Assembly (NCBI GenBank): GCA_963834305.1
Contig: CAWIAX010000003.1
Span: 310,001 to 374,000 of the forward strand
Direction of reading: 5' to 3'
DNA from: JACCXG01 sp963834305
GTDB lineage: Bacteria > Acidobacteriota > Vicinamibacteria > Vicinamibacterales > 2-12-FULL-66-21
DNA: 64,000 nt
Shown piece by piece: positions 27,418-37,478 of this stretch (within the stretch, counting starts at the first letter, position 1; each line of letters starts with the position of its first letter). Below the pieces are notes generated by a model, which made no database searches, had not been told where the DNA came from, and saw nothing but the letters and a program-made list of their open reading frames with translations. Made by a program: the position numbers and the translations under genes.

Positions 27418-29487
27418 GTGACCGACCATCCGCCCACCGCGGAACCAGGACCGGGCGGCCGTGCGCACGGCGACCGGCTGGAGTCCTGGAAAGAGATCGC
27501 CGCCTACCTCAGGCGTGACGTCACGACGGTGCAGCGATGGGAGCGCCGGGAAGCCATGCCCGTGCACCGGCACGTGCACGACAAGGCCGGGTCGGTCCAC
27601 GCGTTCCGGTCCGAGCTGGATGCCTGGGCGAAAGCGCGGACCGCCGGGCCGATCTCCGAGGAGCGGTCACGGGGTGCCCAGCCGGAGCACGGCCCCGTCC
27701 CCGCACCCGTCCCCGAGGGCGCCGCGAGCGCGCCGCGGCGGCGGCGCATCTGGGCGCTGGCCGCGGCCGGGACGGTGCTGGCCGCCGCCTTCATCTCCTG
27801 GCGCATCTCGCGCGACGACCGGCCGGCGAACCCTCTGGCTGACGCCCGCTTCATCCAACTGACGACGGCTGGGGAGAGCGAGCAGGCGGCAGCCCTCTCC
27901 CAGGACGGGAAGTTTGCGGCTTTCCTGTCGAGCCGCGACGGCCGGCCCGACGTGTGGGTCACGCAGGTTGGCAGCGGGCAGTTCCACAAGATCACGCAGG
28001 ACGTCGACGCGGAGCTCGTGAATCAGTCCGTGCGCACGCTCGGGTTCTCGCCCGACGGCGCCATGGTGACCTTCTGGACGCGGAAGCCTGGCGGCGCGAA
28101 GGATCCGTCCATCAGCGTCTGGAGCGCGCCTGTCCTCGGCGGACCGCCGCGGCCCTACCTGGAGAACGCCGCGGAGTTCGCCTGGTCGAGCGACGGCACC
28201 CGCCTCGTCTGGCACACGCCAGGCCCCGGCGACCCGATGTTCGTGCGCGATCCCGGCCAGGGGGACCGGCAGATCTTCTCGGCCGCTCCCGGTCTGCACG
28301 CGCACTTCCCGGTCTGGTCGCGGGACGGCGCCTTCATCTACTTCGTGCAGGGCTCCCTGCCCGATCGCATGGACCTCTGGCGGATCCCGCCAGCCGGCGG
28401 CCCCCCCGAACAGATGACGCATCACGCGTCGCGCGTGAGTTACCCGGTCTTTGTCGACGAACGCACGCTGTTGTACCTGGCCAGCGGTCCGGAAGACGGG
28501 GGGCCGGCGGTGCACAGCCTCGACGTCGAGCAGCGCGAGCCGCGCCGGGTCAGCTTCGGCCTCGAACGCTATACCTCGCTTGCCGCCAGCGGCGACGGAC
28601 GGCGGCTCGTGGCAACGGTCGCGGGCCCCAGGAGCAGCTTCTGGCGCTTCCCCATCGCAGCGGCACCGGTTGACGCCGCTGCCGGCCGCCGCATCCCGTT
28701 GACGACCGGGAGCGGAACGTCGCCACGGCTGGGCGCCGGCTACCTGCTCTACGTCTCCTCCAAGGGAGAGAGCGACAGCATCTGGAAGCTGCAGGGGGAG
28801 GTGGCAGGCGAGCTGTGGAGCGCCGCGGACACCCGGATCATCGACGGCCCGGCGATCGCGCGCGACGGACGCCGCGTCGCGTTCTCCGCCCGGCGTCACG
28901 GTGAGGCATTTCTCTACGTGGTGAACGCCGACGGCACGGACGCCCGCATCCTGACGCAATCACTCGCGCTGCACGGCGCCCCGGCCTGGGCCCCCGACGG
29001 GCAATCGTTGACTGTCGCGGCGGTGGCCGATGGCGCGCCGCGTCTTTTCAGCGTGCCGCTCGATGGACGTCCGCCGGCGCCGCTGGTCGAGAGCCACGCC
29101 GGCCACGCCGCCGATCCCGCCTGGCTGGCCGATGGTGAGGTCGTCTACTCCGGACCGGACGTCGGGACGGTCTTCGACCTGAGGGCCGTCTCGCCCGCCG
29201 CGCGCACCGCCGCCTCGCACCACCTGACGCTGAGCCGGGGATCGAAGTACCGCGCTTCCTCGTCAGGCCTGGCGGGACCACGCTCACTCGTCGTGCTGCG
29301 CGGTGAGCTCGATCACCGGAACCTCTGGCTGACCGATCTCGAGAGCGGCGCCGAGCGGCAGCTGACCGCCCTGCCCCAGGGCTTCAACGTCGTCGACTTC
29401 GACGTCTCCCCCGACGGCCGCGAGCTGGTGCTCCAGCGCGTTGAGGAGCACTCCACCATCGTCCTGATCGAGCTGCCGCGTCGGTAG
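27418..29487 (+). CDS. Membrane one-component regulator: N-terminal HTH + TM + PD40/TolB propeller
   Basis: 689 residues from GTG 27418, preferred over the longer frame because a promoter ends just upstream and homology-like sequence begins after it. Residues about 20-75 are a helix-turn-helix (SWKEIAAYLRRDVTTVQRWERREAMPVHR), of a kind different from the OmpR-type regulator at 206. One transmembrane helix lies near 120 (WALAAAGTVLAAAFISW). The rest is a PD40 propeller (AALSQDGKFAAFLSSRDG, AWAPDGQSLTV, FDVSPDGRELVL). It is expected to sense an envelope signal through the propeller. It is divergent from the haloperoxidase-like gene and convergent with the GloVer giant gene, whose stop is 19 bases away. 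Confidence 0.85.
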   Translation: MTDHPPTAEPGPGGRAHGDRLESWKEIAAYLRRDVTTVQRWERREAMPVHRHVHDKAGSVHAFRSELDAWAKARTAGPISEERSRGAQPEHGPVPAPVPEGAASAPRRRRIWALAAAGTVLAAAFISWRISRDDRPANPLADARFIQLTTAGESEQAAALSQDGKFAAFLSSRDGRPDVWVTQVGSGQFHKITQDVDAELVNQSVRTLGFSPDGAMVTFWTRKPGGAKDPSISVWSAPVLGGPPRPYLENAAEFAWSSDGTRLVWHTPGPGDPMFVRDPGQGDRQIFSAAPGLHAHFPVWSRDGAFIYFVQGSLPDRMDLWRIPPAGGPPEQMTHHASRVSYPVFVDERTLLYLASGPEDGGPAVHSLDVEQREPRRVSFGLERYTSLAASGDGRRLVATVAGPRSSFWRFPIAAAPVDAAAGRRIPLTTGSGTSPRLGAGYLLYVSSKGESDSIWKLQGEVAGELWSAADTRIIDGPAIARDGRRVAFSARRHGEAFLYVVNADGTDARILTQSLALHGAPAWAPDGQSLTVAAVADGAPRLFSVPLDGRPPAPLVESHAGHAADPAWLADGEVVYSGPDVGTVFDLRAVSPAARTAASHHLTLSRGSKYRASSSGLAGPRSLVVLRGELDHRNLWLTDLESGAERQLTALPQGFNVVDFDVSPDGRELVLQRVEEHSTIVLIELPRR

Positions 29488-29506
29488 GCCGCCGCGGCAG
29501 ACCCCG

Positions 29507-32500
29507 TCACCGCGTCAGGCGCTGGACGTCGCCGAACACCTTCCACGTCCCGGCCGTTGTCGAGAACGTGCCGGCCTCGATCAGGAAGAATTCCTTCACC
29601 GTTGCCGGGACATCCAGCACGACGCGGACCGTGCTGGTGGACCCGGGCGGCAGGTCGCCCACCTTGAGCGGCTGCGCCGGCGAGATCACCTTGATCCGGC
29701 CCGAGCCGCTGGCGGGGATCGCGGCGATCAGTGCCGTCGCGCGCAGCGCCATGCCGCTGCCGGCGTTCGAGAACGTCAGGTCCACGAACTGGCGTGTGGC
29801 GGAGAGCCGGCCCCGTCCGGTGATGCTCGGTGCGAGCCGCGGCGCGCCCTCGACGACGGTGACGATGGAAGTCGTCGTGCTGGAGTTGCCGCTGGCGTCG
29901 GTGAAGGTGAACTCGACCGTAGTCGTGCCCGCCGGGAACACAGTCGCCTCCGTCGCTTCGGCGCCGCCGGCCGGAGCGGGATCGACCAGGTCCCGGGCGA
30001 TGGCGCTGCGCAGCCACGCCGCGAGCTCGGACGACGAGCGGCCGCTGGCCCCGCCAGCCTCCGAGGCAGCAAGCGTGAGCGGCGCCGGAGCCGTGACGAC
30101 AGGCGCCCTGGTGTCGGCAACGGTGACCCGGAAAGTGCCGCTCGCCATATCCCCTGCTGCGTCCGTCGTCGAACAGGCCACCGTTGTGGTGCCGAGCGGG
30201 AATGTGCTGCCGGAGGCGGCGCTGCACGTGGCCGGCAGCGGCCCGTCCTCTGGGTCGGAACCGCTAACCGTATAGCCGACGACGGCGCCTGACGGGCCGG
30301 CCGCCTCGACGACCATGTCGGCCGGCAGATCGAGCGCCGGCGTGGCATTGATGACGAACGGCGAGAGCGACGTCACGTAGCCGCAGATGGGCTGGTTGGC
30401 CAGCACCGGCCGGATGGTGATGTCCTCCCACTGGCCGGTGACGGCGTTGTAATGCCACAGCTTGTCCGCGCCATAGAGGTGCGGGAAACACACCTTGATC
30501 GGCCCTTGATACTGCGCCGTGGTCGAGATGTCGCACGAAATCGTGTACGACGAACCGAAGGCGTGAGAGGGCGCCGCGCAAGGCCGCGGCGCGCCGTTCG
30601 GAAAGTAGCCGCAGTAGGGCGTAACCGGCAGGACGTCGAACCGGAAATCGGCCGGCGTGGTCGCGCTCGCATTCCGGTGGCAGGAAGCACCTGTGGTGCC
30701 CGCGGTCAGCACCTCGTCGAAATCAACCGTGACACCGGTGGGCTGACCGGCCGCATCGACCGCCGCGATCGCCGCGGGCATGCCCGTCGCGGTCGCGGCG
30801 CCACGCTGCACGGTCACCCGGCGGATCGCCGCGCCGACGTTCCCGGCCTCGTCCCGGAACGCGAAGCGCACGCAGTTCTCCGCTCCGATCGGGAAGGACG
30901 TGGATGCGTCCACCGCAGCGCTCAGGATCACGCCGCTCACGCAGTGGCGCAGCTCGGTCGGCAGCTGAACCGGGGTGCTGGTCTCGTCGGTGGCCGTCGC
31001 GCTCTGGAGAAAGCCGGACAGCGTCGGCAGCGGCGTGCCGGCCCAGGGGTAGTAGACCGCCGCGCCGGTCGCGCCGGCGGCGTCGGTGGCCAGGACGCGG
31101 ATCTCGGGCGGCGCGTTGACGACTGGTGGCGTGGTGTCGATGACTGTCAGGCCGCGCACGTCGATCGTCACCGTCGCGGTCACGGTCCGGTAGTTCGGAT
31201 CGAGCGGCACGAACTCGACGCTCAGGACCTGTCCCGCGCCGACCGCCAGCAGCGTGCCGGGGCCCGGTGTGTAGGTGAAGGTGCCGGGCACGTCGGCGGT
31301 GGCATTGAGCTGTGCCGCCGAGAGCGGCGTGAAGAAGAAGATGTCCGCCGGGTTGTGCCACACGACAGCCGGTGTGAGCCAGTCGATCGCCAGCAGGCCG
31401 GTCTGGGCCGTGCTGGTGTAACCGGGGTTCGCCAGGGACGCCACGACGGTGTACCCGCCCGGGGCGGTCGGCGGAGTCGCTGACCCGTTATAGGTCACGG
31501 TGAGCGTGCCACCCTGGAGCGCATCGGGCGGCGTGACGGTGACTGCGACCGGTTTCGGGGTCCCGTCGTAGGTGAACTGCAGCGGCCCGAGCGTCAGCAC
31601 CGCCAGCGGCAGCGGCGGCGGGCCGCTGGGACAGGCGTCGCCGATGCCGTCGCCGTCCACATCGCCCTGCGACGCGTTCGCCTGGATCGGGCAGTTGTCC
31701 AGCGTGTCGCGCACGCCATCGCCATCCGAATCGAGCTGCAGGCGGAACAGCACGCCGCCGTCGAAGTCGCCTCCCTCGCGTGCCATCCCGTACAGCGATC
31801 CGTCAGCGGCGAGGGTCAGGCCGCCAAGAGGCGAGCTGCCATCCGTCGTGGTGAACGCGTGAAGGGGCCGGAATGCGCCGGCGGGGCCAATCGCGTAGAC
31901 CGTGCCCTGTCCGCCAGCCGGCCCTCCCGAGCTGTTGACGCCGTAGAGCCACCCACCCGCGCCTGCGGTGAGCCTGCCGCGTGGATAGCTGCCAGTCGGG
32001 TTGACACAGCAGTCCTCGAACGAACGCAGTACGGCGAACGTCGCCGGGGACGTGCTGACGTCGAGTGAATACGCGATTCCACCGCCAAAACCGCCACCGC
32101 TGTACGCCCCGCCGACCGACGCGGTGCCGACGAACCGCCGGGCGCCGACCTGCACGAGCGCCGACTCGATACGGCGGCCGCCGTAGGCGTCCGTCGCGTC
32201 GAACGCGTGCAGCACCTCGAAGCCCCCGCCAGCAGAATTCAGTCGGAACGCCGTCCCACCGCCGAGCGGTCCGCCTTCACTGGTGGTGCCGTAGAGCAGG
32301 CCGTCGCTGCCCAGCGTCAGGCCGGCGACGGGAATCGACCCGTCGGTGGACGGCTGGAACTGGTGGAGGATGACGGAGTTGGCGCCGGTCAGGTCCATGC
32401 GGAAGATCCCGCCTCCGGCGTGCGCGCCCCCCGCCGACAACGTGCCATACAGGACGCCGCCGCTTTCAACCAGCCGTCCGGCGGGCCCATACGGGCCGTC

Positions 32501-34015
32501 CGCCGGGTCGAACCACCGCAGCGTGGTGTAGCCGCTGCCGTCGGCGTTCAGCCTGAACACGGAGCCGTCCGGCGGGTACGGGGTCGTGCATCCAGCACTG
32601 CAGCCCGCGGGGCCTCCCAGACTGATCGTGCCATAGAGCCGTCCGTCGCTGCCGGCCAGCAACGGCCCCTGCGGATAGGCTCCGTCAACCGTGCGATCGA
32701 ACGAGTGGAGCACTGTTGTCGCCAGCGTTCCGGGATCGAAGCGGAAGACCGTGCCGTCCCGTCGTGCGCCGCCGTGGGGAGACGTGCCAAAGAACTGGCC
32801 GTTCACCTCGGTGAGCGACTCGGTTGGCCACTTCGGGCCGGTCGGACCAAATGCGGCCATTGTCGTGGTCGCGCCGCTGGCCGGGTCGAACCGGTAGACC
32901 GTCCCGTTGGACGCCGGACCGAAGTCGGACGTCGTCCCGTACAGCAGCCCGCCGGCCTCGACGAGCCCCGCTCGCGGGTCACCCCCGGTTGTCCCTGGCG
33001 CGAAGCTGTGCCTCGTCGTCACGCTCAGCGGGGTGGATGTGAAATCCACTTCGAAGACCGTGCCACGCCCGTGCGAGCCGCCAGACCGCGTGGTGCCATA
33101 CAGCCGCCCGTTGGACGCCTGCAGCAGGCTGGCGTGCGGATACGCTCCGGCGCTGTCGAAATTGTGCACGTACTCGAGCGCACCGGTCGTCGTCTCGAAC
33201 CTGAAGATGGAGCCAAAGCCGTTGCCGCCGAAAGCGGTGGTGCCGTAGAGATCGGTGCCGACCGCGATCACGCCAGCGAAAGGATGCGTCTGCAGATCGG
33301 CGACGTGCTCGAACATATCGCCGGCGCCGACGCGAAAGATGGTGCCTCCGTCGTGTTGGCCGCCCCGCTCGGTCACGCCGTAAAGCTGTCCCTGCACCGC
33401 TACCAGTGCGCCCACCGGAAAGGCGCCGTCGGTATTCATTTCCCCGAATGCGTGCAGCACCTGCAGGGATGGCGTCGCGGCGCCCGGGTCGAGCGAGTAG
33501 AGCACGCCACGATCATGGACCCCGCCGGAATAGGCCACACCGTAAAGCAGGCCGTTCGACACGAGCAGGCCTCCGACCGGGTTCGCCCCGCTGGCGCCGT
33601 CGAACTGATGGAGGACCGTCACCCCTTGGGGATTGGCGAGGTCGAGCCGGAAGATCGTCCCGGCGTAGAAGGCGCCTCCCGCCGTCGTGGTGGCATACAG
33701 GGAGCCCGCGAACTCGACGAGCTCGGCCGACGGGTTGATGCCGTCATCGAGGCCGAACGAATGCAGCACCTGGAACCCCGAGCCGCTCGGATGGAGGCGG
33801 AAGATCGAGCCGAGGCCGTGAACGCCTCCCTGGTGGGTCGTCCCGTAAAGAAACCCGTCGCTGGCCAGCAGCAGCCCGGCCCGCGGCGCCCCGGCATCGG
33901 CCCTGAAGTGCGCCAGCACCTCCAGGCTTCCCTGCGCGAATGCGGGCGGCCCAGGGGCCACCAGGCCGAAAAGAGTGACGAAAGCGACAATCAGCATTCT
34001 CGAAATGGGTCGCAT
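29507..34015 (-). CDS. Giant secreted GloVer-repeat protein with TSP3, MBG and HYR-like domains
   Basis: 1502 residues from ATG at 34015 (MRPISRMLIVAFVTLFGLVAPGP, signal peptide, AAGGGAAGG upstream); the frame stays open to 34705 but that part overlaps the divergent sigma gene. At least 14 GloVer repeats (TIGR03803 type) run through the first ~900 residues, each with a core like LYGTTxxGG followed by GTIFRL. A thrombospondin type-3 calcium segment (DSDGDGVRD...GDVDGDGIGDACP) follows, then an MBG-like beta domain (FTYDGTPKPVAVTV), further beta domains and a HYR domain (ADMVVEAAGPSGAVVGYTVSGSD). No classical sorting tail was identified. Probably a propeller-like surface protein; ligand unknown. 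Confidence 0.88.
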   Translation of the reverse strand: MRPISRMLIVAFVTLFGLVAPGPPAFAQGSLEVLAHFRADAGAPRAGLLLASDGFLYGTTHQGGVHGLGSIFRLHPSGSGFQVLHSFGLDDGINPSAELVEFAGSLYATTTAGGAFYAGTIFRLDLANPQGVTVLHQFDGASGANPVGGLLVSNGLLYGVAYSGGVHDRGVLYSLDPGAATPSLQVLHAFGEMNTDGAFPVGALVAVQGQLYGVTERGGQHDGGTIFRVGAGDMFEHVADLQTHPFAGVIAVGTDLYGTTAFGGNGFGSIFRFETTTGALEYVHNFDSAGAYPHASLLQASNGRLYGTTRSGGSHGRGTVFEVDFTSTPLSVTTRHSFAPGTTGGDPRAGLVEAGGLLYGTTSDFGPASNGTVYRFDPASGATTTMAAFGPTGPKWPTESLTEVNGQFFGTSPHGGARRDGTVFRFDPGTLATTVLHSFDRTVDGAYPQGPLLAGSDGRLYGTISLGGPAGCSAGCTTPYPPDGSVFRLNADGSGYTTLRWFDPADGPYGPAGRLVESGGVLYGTLSAGGAHAGGGIFRMDLTGANSVILHQFQPSTDGSIPVAGLTLGSDGLLYGTTSEGGPLGGGTAFRLNSAGGGFEVLHAFDATDAYGGRRIESALVQVGARRFVGTASVGGAYSGGGFGGGIAYSLDVSTSPATFAVLRSFEDCCVNPTGSYPRGRLTAGAGGWLYGVNSSGGPAGGQGTVYAIGPAGAFRPLHAFTTTDGSSPLGGLTLAADGSLYGMAREGGDFDGGVLFRLQLDSDGDGVRDTLDNCPIQANASQGDVDGDGIGDACPSGPPPLPLAVLTLGPLQFTYDGTPKPVAVTVTPPDALQGGTLTVTYNGSATPPTAPGGYTVVASLANPGYTSTAQTGLLAIDWLTPAVVWHNPADIFFFTPLSAAQLNATADVPGTFTYTPGPGTLLAVGAGQVLSVEFVPLDPNYRTVTATVTIDVRGLTVIDTTPPVVNAPPEIRVLATDAAGATGAAVYYPWAGTPLPTLSGFLQSATATDETSTPVQLPTELRHCVSGVILSAAVDASTSFPIGAENCVRFAFRDEAGNVGAAIRRVTVQRGAATATGMPAAIAAVDAAGQPTGVTVDFDEVLTAGTTGASCHRNASATTPADFRFDVLPVTPYCGYFPNGAPRPCAAPSHAFGSSYTISCDISTTAQYQGPIKVCFPHLYGADKLWHYNAVTGQWEDITIRPVLANQPICGYVTSLSPFVINATPALDLPADMVVEAAGPSGAVVGYTVSGSDPEDGPLPATCSAASGSTFPLGTTTVACSTTDAAGDMASGTFRVTVADTRAPVVTAPAPLTLAASEAGGASGRSSSELAAWLRSAIARDLVDPAPAGGAEATEATVFPAGTTTVEFTFTDASGNSSTTTSIVTVVEGAPRLAPSITGRGRLSATRQFVDLTFSNAGSGMALRATALIAAIPASGSGRIKVISPAQPLKVGDLPPGSTSTVRVVLDVPATVKEFFLIEAGTFSTTAGTWKVFGDVQRLTR

Positions 34016-34105
34016 GCAGCCCTTCCCTTGGATCGGAGACACGGGTGATGGCTCCATACGCGCCAACCGGCGAAGAAGCGGCTCACCGGCGCCTCCGCGG
34101 CGGCT

Positions 34106-34133
34106 TTGCGATTTCTCCGGGCTGTGGTCTACT
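34106..34133 (+). promoter_or_regulatory. Weak candidate promoter of sigma-kinase operon 1
   Basis: TTGCGA at 34106-34111 and TCTACT at 34128-34133 are 16 bases apart, with a TG one base before the -10 (extended -10). The decayed operon at 39.4 kb also has TTTGCG about 18 bases before a TATCCT, so a shared element is possible. Confidence 0.3.
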
Positions 34134-34150
34134 GACGCCCCGCTGACCCG

Positions 34151-34741
34151 ATGGCCGACCCAGACGCCGCCGACCTGACCCGCCTGCTGCACCAGTGGAA
34201 AGCCGGAGACCGCGAGGCGATCGATCGGCTGATGCCGCTGGTCTACACCGAGCTCCACGCCTTGGCATCGCGCCAGTTGGCCGGCGAATGGCGGCACAAC
34301 CGGCTGCAGACGACGGCGGTGGTCAGCGAGGCCTACCTGCGGCTGTTCGGCCAGCGCTCGGTGGACTGGCAGAATCGCGGCCACTTCTTTGCCATCGCCG
34401 CGCAGCTGATGCGGCGGATCCTGGTCGATCACGCCAGGCGCGAGCGCCGCGGCAAGCGCGGCGGCGACGCGGTGCCGGTCGCCCTGGACGACGCGGTGGC
34501 GGCGGCACCGGCGCCGCTCGACGCCGTGGATGCCCTGGATCTCGACCGTGTGCTCCAGAAGCTCGAACAGCTCGACCCGGACGCCGCGCGGATTGTCGAG
34601 CTGCGCTTCTTCGCCGGGCTGACGATCGAGGAAACGGCGGCCGCCCTCGACGTGTCGCCGGCCACGGTGAAGCGGGAGTGGGCGGTGGTGAAGGGATGGC
34701 TGCATCGCGAGCTGACGGGCACTTCACCGGAGCCGTCGTGA
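34151..34741 (+). CDS. ECF-type RNA polymerase sigma factor (TIGR02999 family), operon 1
   Basis: 196 residues from ATG 34151. Region 2 is seen as PLVYTELHALASRQLAGE and HFFAIAAQLMRRILVDHARR, and region 4 as LRFFAGLTIEETAAALDVSPATVKREWAVVKGWL. This subfamily is typical of Acidobacteriota and Planctomycetota and almost always precedes a Ser/Thr kinase gene, as here (39 bases to the kinase at 34781). The pair is divergent from the GloVer giant gene, so this sigma factor may direct that gene or envelope genes in general (inference). No anti-sigma factor is present; the kinase is the presumed partner. Confidence 0.92.
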   Translation: MADPDAADLTRLLHQWKAGDREAIDRLMPLVYTELHALASRQLAGEWRHNRLQTTAVVSEAYLRLFGQRSVDWQNRGHFFAIAAQLMRRILVDHARRERRGKRGGDAVPVALDDAVAAAPAPLDAVDALDLDRVLQKLEQLDPDAARIVELRFFAGLTIEETAAALDVSPATVKREWAVVKGWLHRELTGTSPEPS

Positions 34742-34780
34742 GCCGGTTGCCCGTCATCTGACGCGTACTGACAGACGCAG

Positions 34781-37448
34781 ATGACGCGCGAACAGTGGCT
34801 GACGGCGAAGGCGATCGTGGCTGACGCGCTCGATGTGCCCGGGCACGAACGGGCGGCGCTCGTCGCCACGCGCTGTGCCGGCGATGCGGCGCTGCACGCC
34901 CAGGTCGAGGCGCTGCTCGAGTCGGCGGTGACCGCCGTGGACCTGTTCGAGGCGCCGCTGCTCACGGCATCCGCGCTGCAGGCTGTGCTGGTGGAAGCCG
35001 AAGGGGCGGCCGACGCGTTCATCGGCCGTCGCGTGGGAGCCTACCGCATTGTCGGGGAGATCGGGCGCGGCGGCATGGGGGCGGCGTTTCTCGGCGAGCG
35101 CGCCGATCAGGCGTTCACGCGCCGCGTCGCCATCAAGCTGATCAAGCGGGGCATGGATACCGACGCCATCCTGCGCCGGTTCCTGCACGAGCGCCAGATC
35201 CTCGCCAGCCTCAGCCACCCGCACATCGCGACGCTGCTCGACGGCGGCTCAACAGAAGACGACCGGCCGTACTTCGTCATGGAGTACGTCGATGGGCTGC
35301 CGATCGACGAGCTACTGCAACCGCCGGCAGCTCTCCATCGATGACCGCCTGCGGCTGTTCCGTACCGTTTGCGGCGCCGTGGCCTACGCGCACGACAACC
35401 GCGTCATCCATCGCGACCTGAAGCCGGCCAACATCCTCGTCACGCAGGAGGGGCTGCCGAAGCTGCTCGATTTCGGCATCGCCAAGGTGCTCGATGCCAG
35501 CCGCGGCCCGCATACCGCCGCCGAAACCGCCGCGACGCCCGCGATGACGCTGGCGTACGCGAGCCCGGAGCAGGTGCGCGGCGCCGCCGTCACCCCGGCC
35601 ACCGATGTCTACTCGCTCGGCGTGCTCCTCTACGAGCTGCTGTCCGGACACAATCCGCAGGTGCCGGCCGGGCGCAGCGCGCAGGAGACCGAGCGCGCGA
35701 TCTGCGAGGAGACACCCGCCTTGCCAAGCGCGAAGGCGGACGCGGCGGCGGCCTCCGCGCGAGGCGTCAAGGCCGAGGCGCTGCGCAAGCGGCTCGCCGG
35801 CGATCTGGACGCGATTGTGATGACCGCGCTGCGCAAGGATCCGGCGCGGAGGTACGCGTCGGTCGCGGCGCTGGCCGACGACCTCGGGCGCCACCTCGAC
35901 GGCCTGCCGGTGACGGCGCGGGCCGAGTGGATCGGGGCGCGGGCGCTGCGGCGCGTCGTCCGGCAACGCGGCCGCCTGGCGGCTGCCGCCGGCCTCGTCG
36001 CGGCGACCCTGGTTGCGGCTACCACTCTCGACCTGCCGGCCCGGCGCGCCGCGGCGCCGCATGCCGCGATCAGGTCCATCGCCATCATGCCCATCGAGAC
36101 CGCTGGCGCGAACCGCATCGACCTCGAATACCTGGCCGAGGGCATCACGGAGAACATCATCCGCCGCCTGTCGCGGCTTCCGGAGCTGCAGGTGGTGGCC
36201 CGCGATTCCGCCTACCATCTCGCCAGCCGGGGGAGCCTGCCGCTCGCAGCCGCCCGTGAGCTCGGCGTGCAGTCGGTGCTCGACGCCACGTTGATCGAAC
36301 ACAGTGGCATCCTGACGCTGGACGTCGCGCTGCTGGATGCCGCCAGCGGCGGCCGCGTGTGGGGCGAGCAGTTCACCCGCGCCACGACCGGCGTGCAGTT
36401 CCTGCAGGCGGAGCTGGCCAGCGCGATCACCCGCCAGCTGCAGCTGCAGGTGGCGCCGCAGGCACGGGCGATTCGCCGCGAAAGCGTGGATCCGGAGGCC
36501 TACCAGCTCTACCTCCGCGGCCGCTACCTGTGGAACAAGCGGACGCCGGCGGATCTCTCGAAGAGCATCGACTACTTCACGCAGGCAACCGAAAAGGATC
36601 CGTCGTTTGCGCTGGCGTATACCGGGCTTGCCGATGCCCATGCCCTGCTCAGCGAATACCACGCCGAGCTGCCGAAGGAGACGTACGGCGTAGTGAAGAC
36701 CGCCGTGAGCCGCGCGCTGGCGCTCGACGACGAGCTGGCCGAAGCGCACGCATCGCTGGGATACGTCCGGCAGTTTTACGAATGGGACTGGCCGGGCGCC
36801 GAAGCGGCGTTCCAGCGGGCGCTGGAGCTCGAGCCGCGCTACGCCACCGCCCACCAGTGGTATGCCGAGCTGCTCTCGGCGATGGGACGGCACGACGAGG
36901 CGCTCGCCGAAATCCAGCGCGCCACCGAGCTCGACCCGTTCTCGCTGATCGCCAACTCGGTGCACGCCTACCTGCTCTATTTCGCGCGGCAGTACGATCG
37001 CTCCATCGCTGTCAGCGAGCGCGTCCTCGAGCTGGACCGCAACTTTCCCGAAGTCTACGAATATCTCAAGCGCTCGTACGCACAGCTGGGGCGCTACGGA
37101 CAGAGCATCGCCGCGCGGCAGATGCGGCGGCGGCTGCTTGGTCTTCCGGCGGACATGACGCCGGCGCTGCGTGCGGCGGCTGCCGCCACCGACAGCCACC
37201 ACTACTGGCAGGGGCGGCTCGCGCAGGAGCTGCTCGAAGGGAAGACGGAAGGGCTGCCGCCGTTCGACATGGCCGAGATCCTGGCGCAGGCGGGCGACAC
37301 GCGCCAGGCGCTCGACTGGCTGGAACAGGCCTGCCGCGACCACGACTTCATGATGGTGAGCGCCCGGGTGATGCCGACGCTGGACCCGCTCCGGCCGCAT
37401 CCGCAGTTCCAGGCGCTGCTGGCGCGGCAGTGCCGGGTGCCGGAGTAG
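34781..37448 (+). CDS. Ser/Thr protein kinase with TM and C-terminal TPR region, interrupted by one frameshift
   Basis: The N-terminal reading frame (34781-35344) and the downstream frame (to 37448) are parts of one gene: dropping the C at 35312 joins GLPIDE to YCNRRQLSIDDRLRLF and gives 888 residues. The kinase domain has IGRGGMG, VAIK (K119), HRDLKPAN and DFG, followed by a TM helix (AAAGLVAATLVAATTL), an adenylate-cyclase-associated-like segment (IAIMPIETAG...GITENIIRRLSRLPEL) and TPR-like repeats to the end. It is likely a transmembrane kinase partnered with the sigma factor just upstream. The frameshift is either an assembly error or a real disruption; kinase catalytic motifs are split across it. 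Confidence 0.85.
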
Positions 37449-37478
37449 GCCTGGATCCCGGCGCGATCGAGCGTGGCG

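Noticed and set aside
34016..34705. 230-codon upstream extension of the GloVer giant gene
   Set aside because: It overlaps the divergent sigma gene and precedes a good signal peptide with a ribosome site at 34015.
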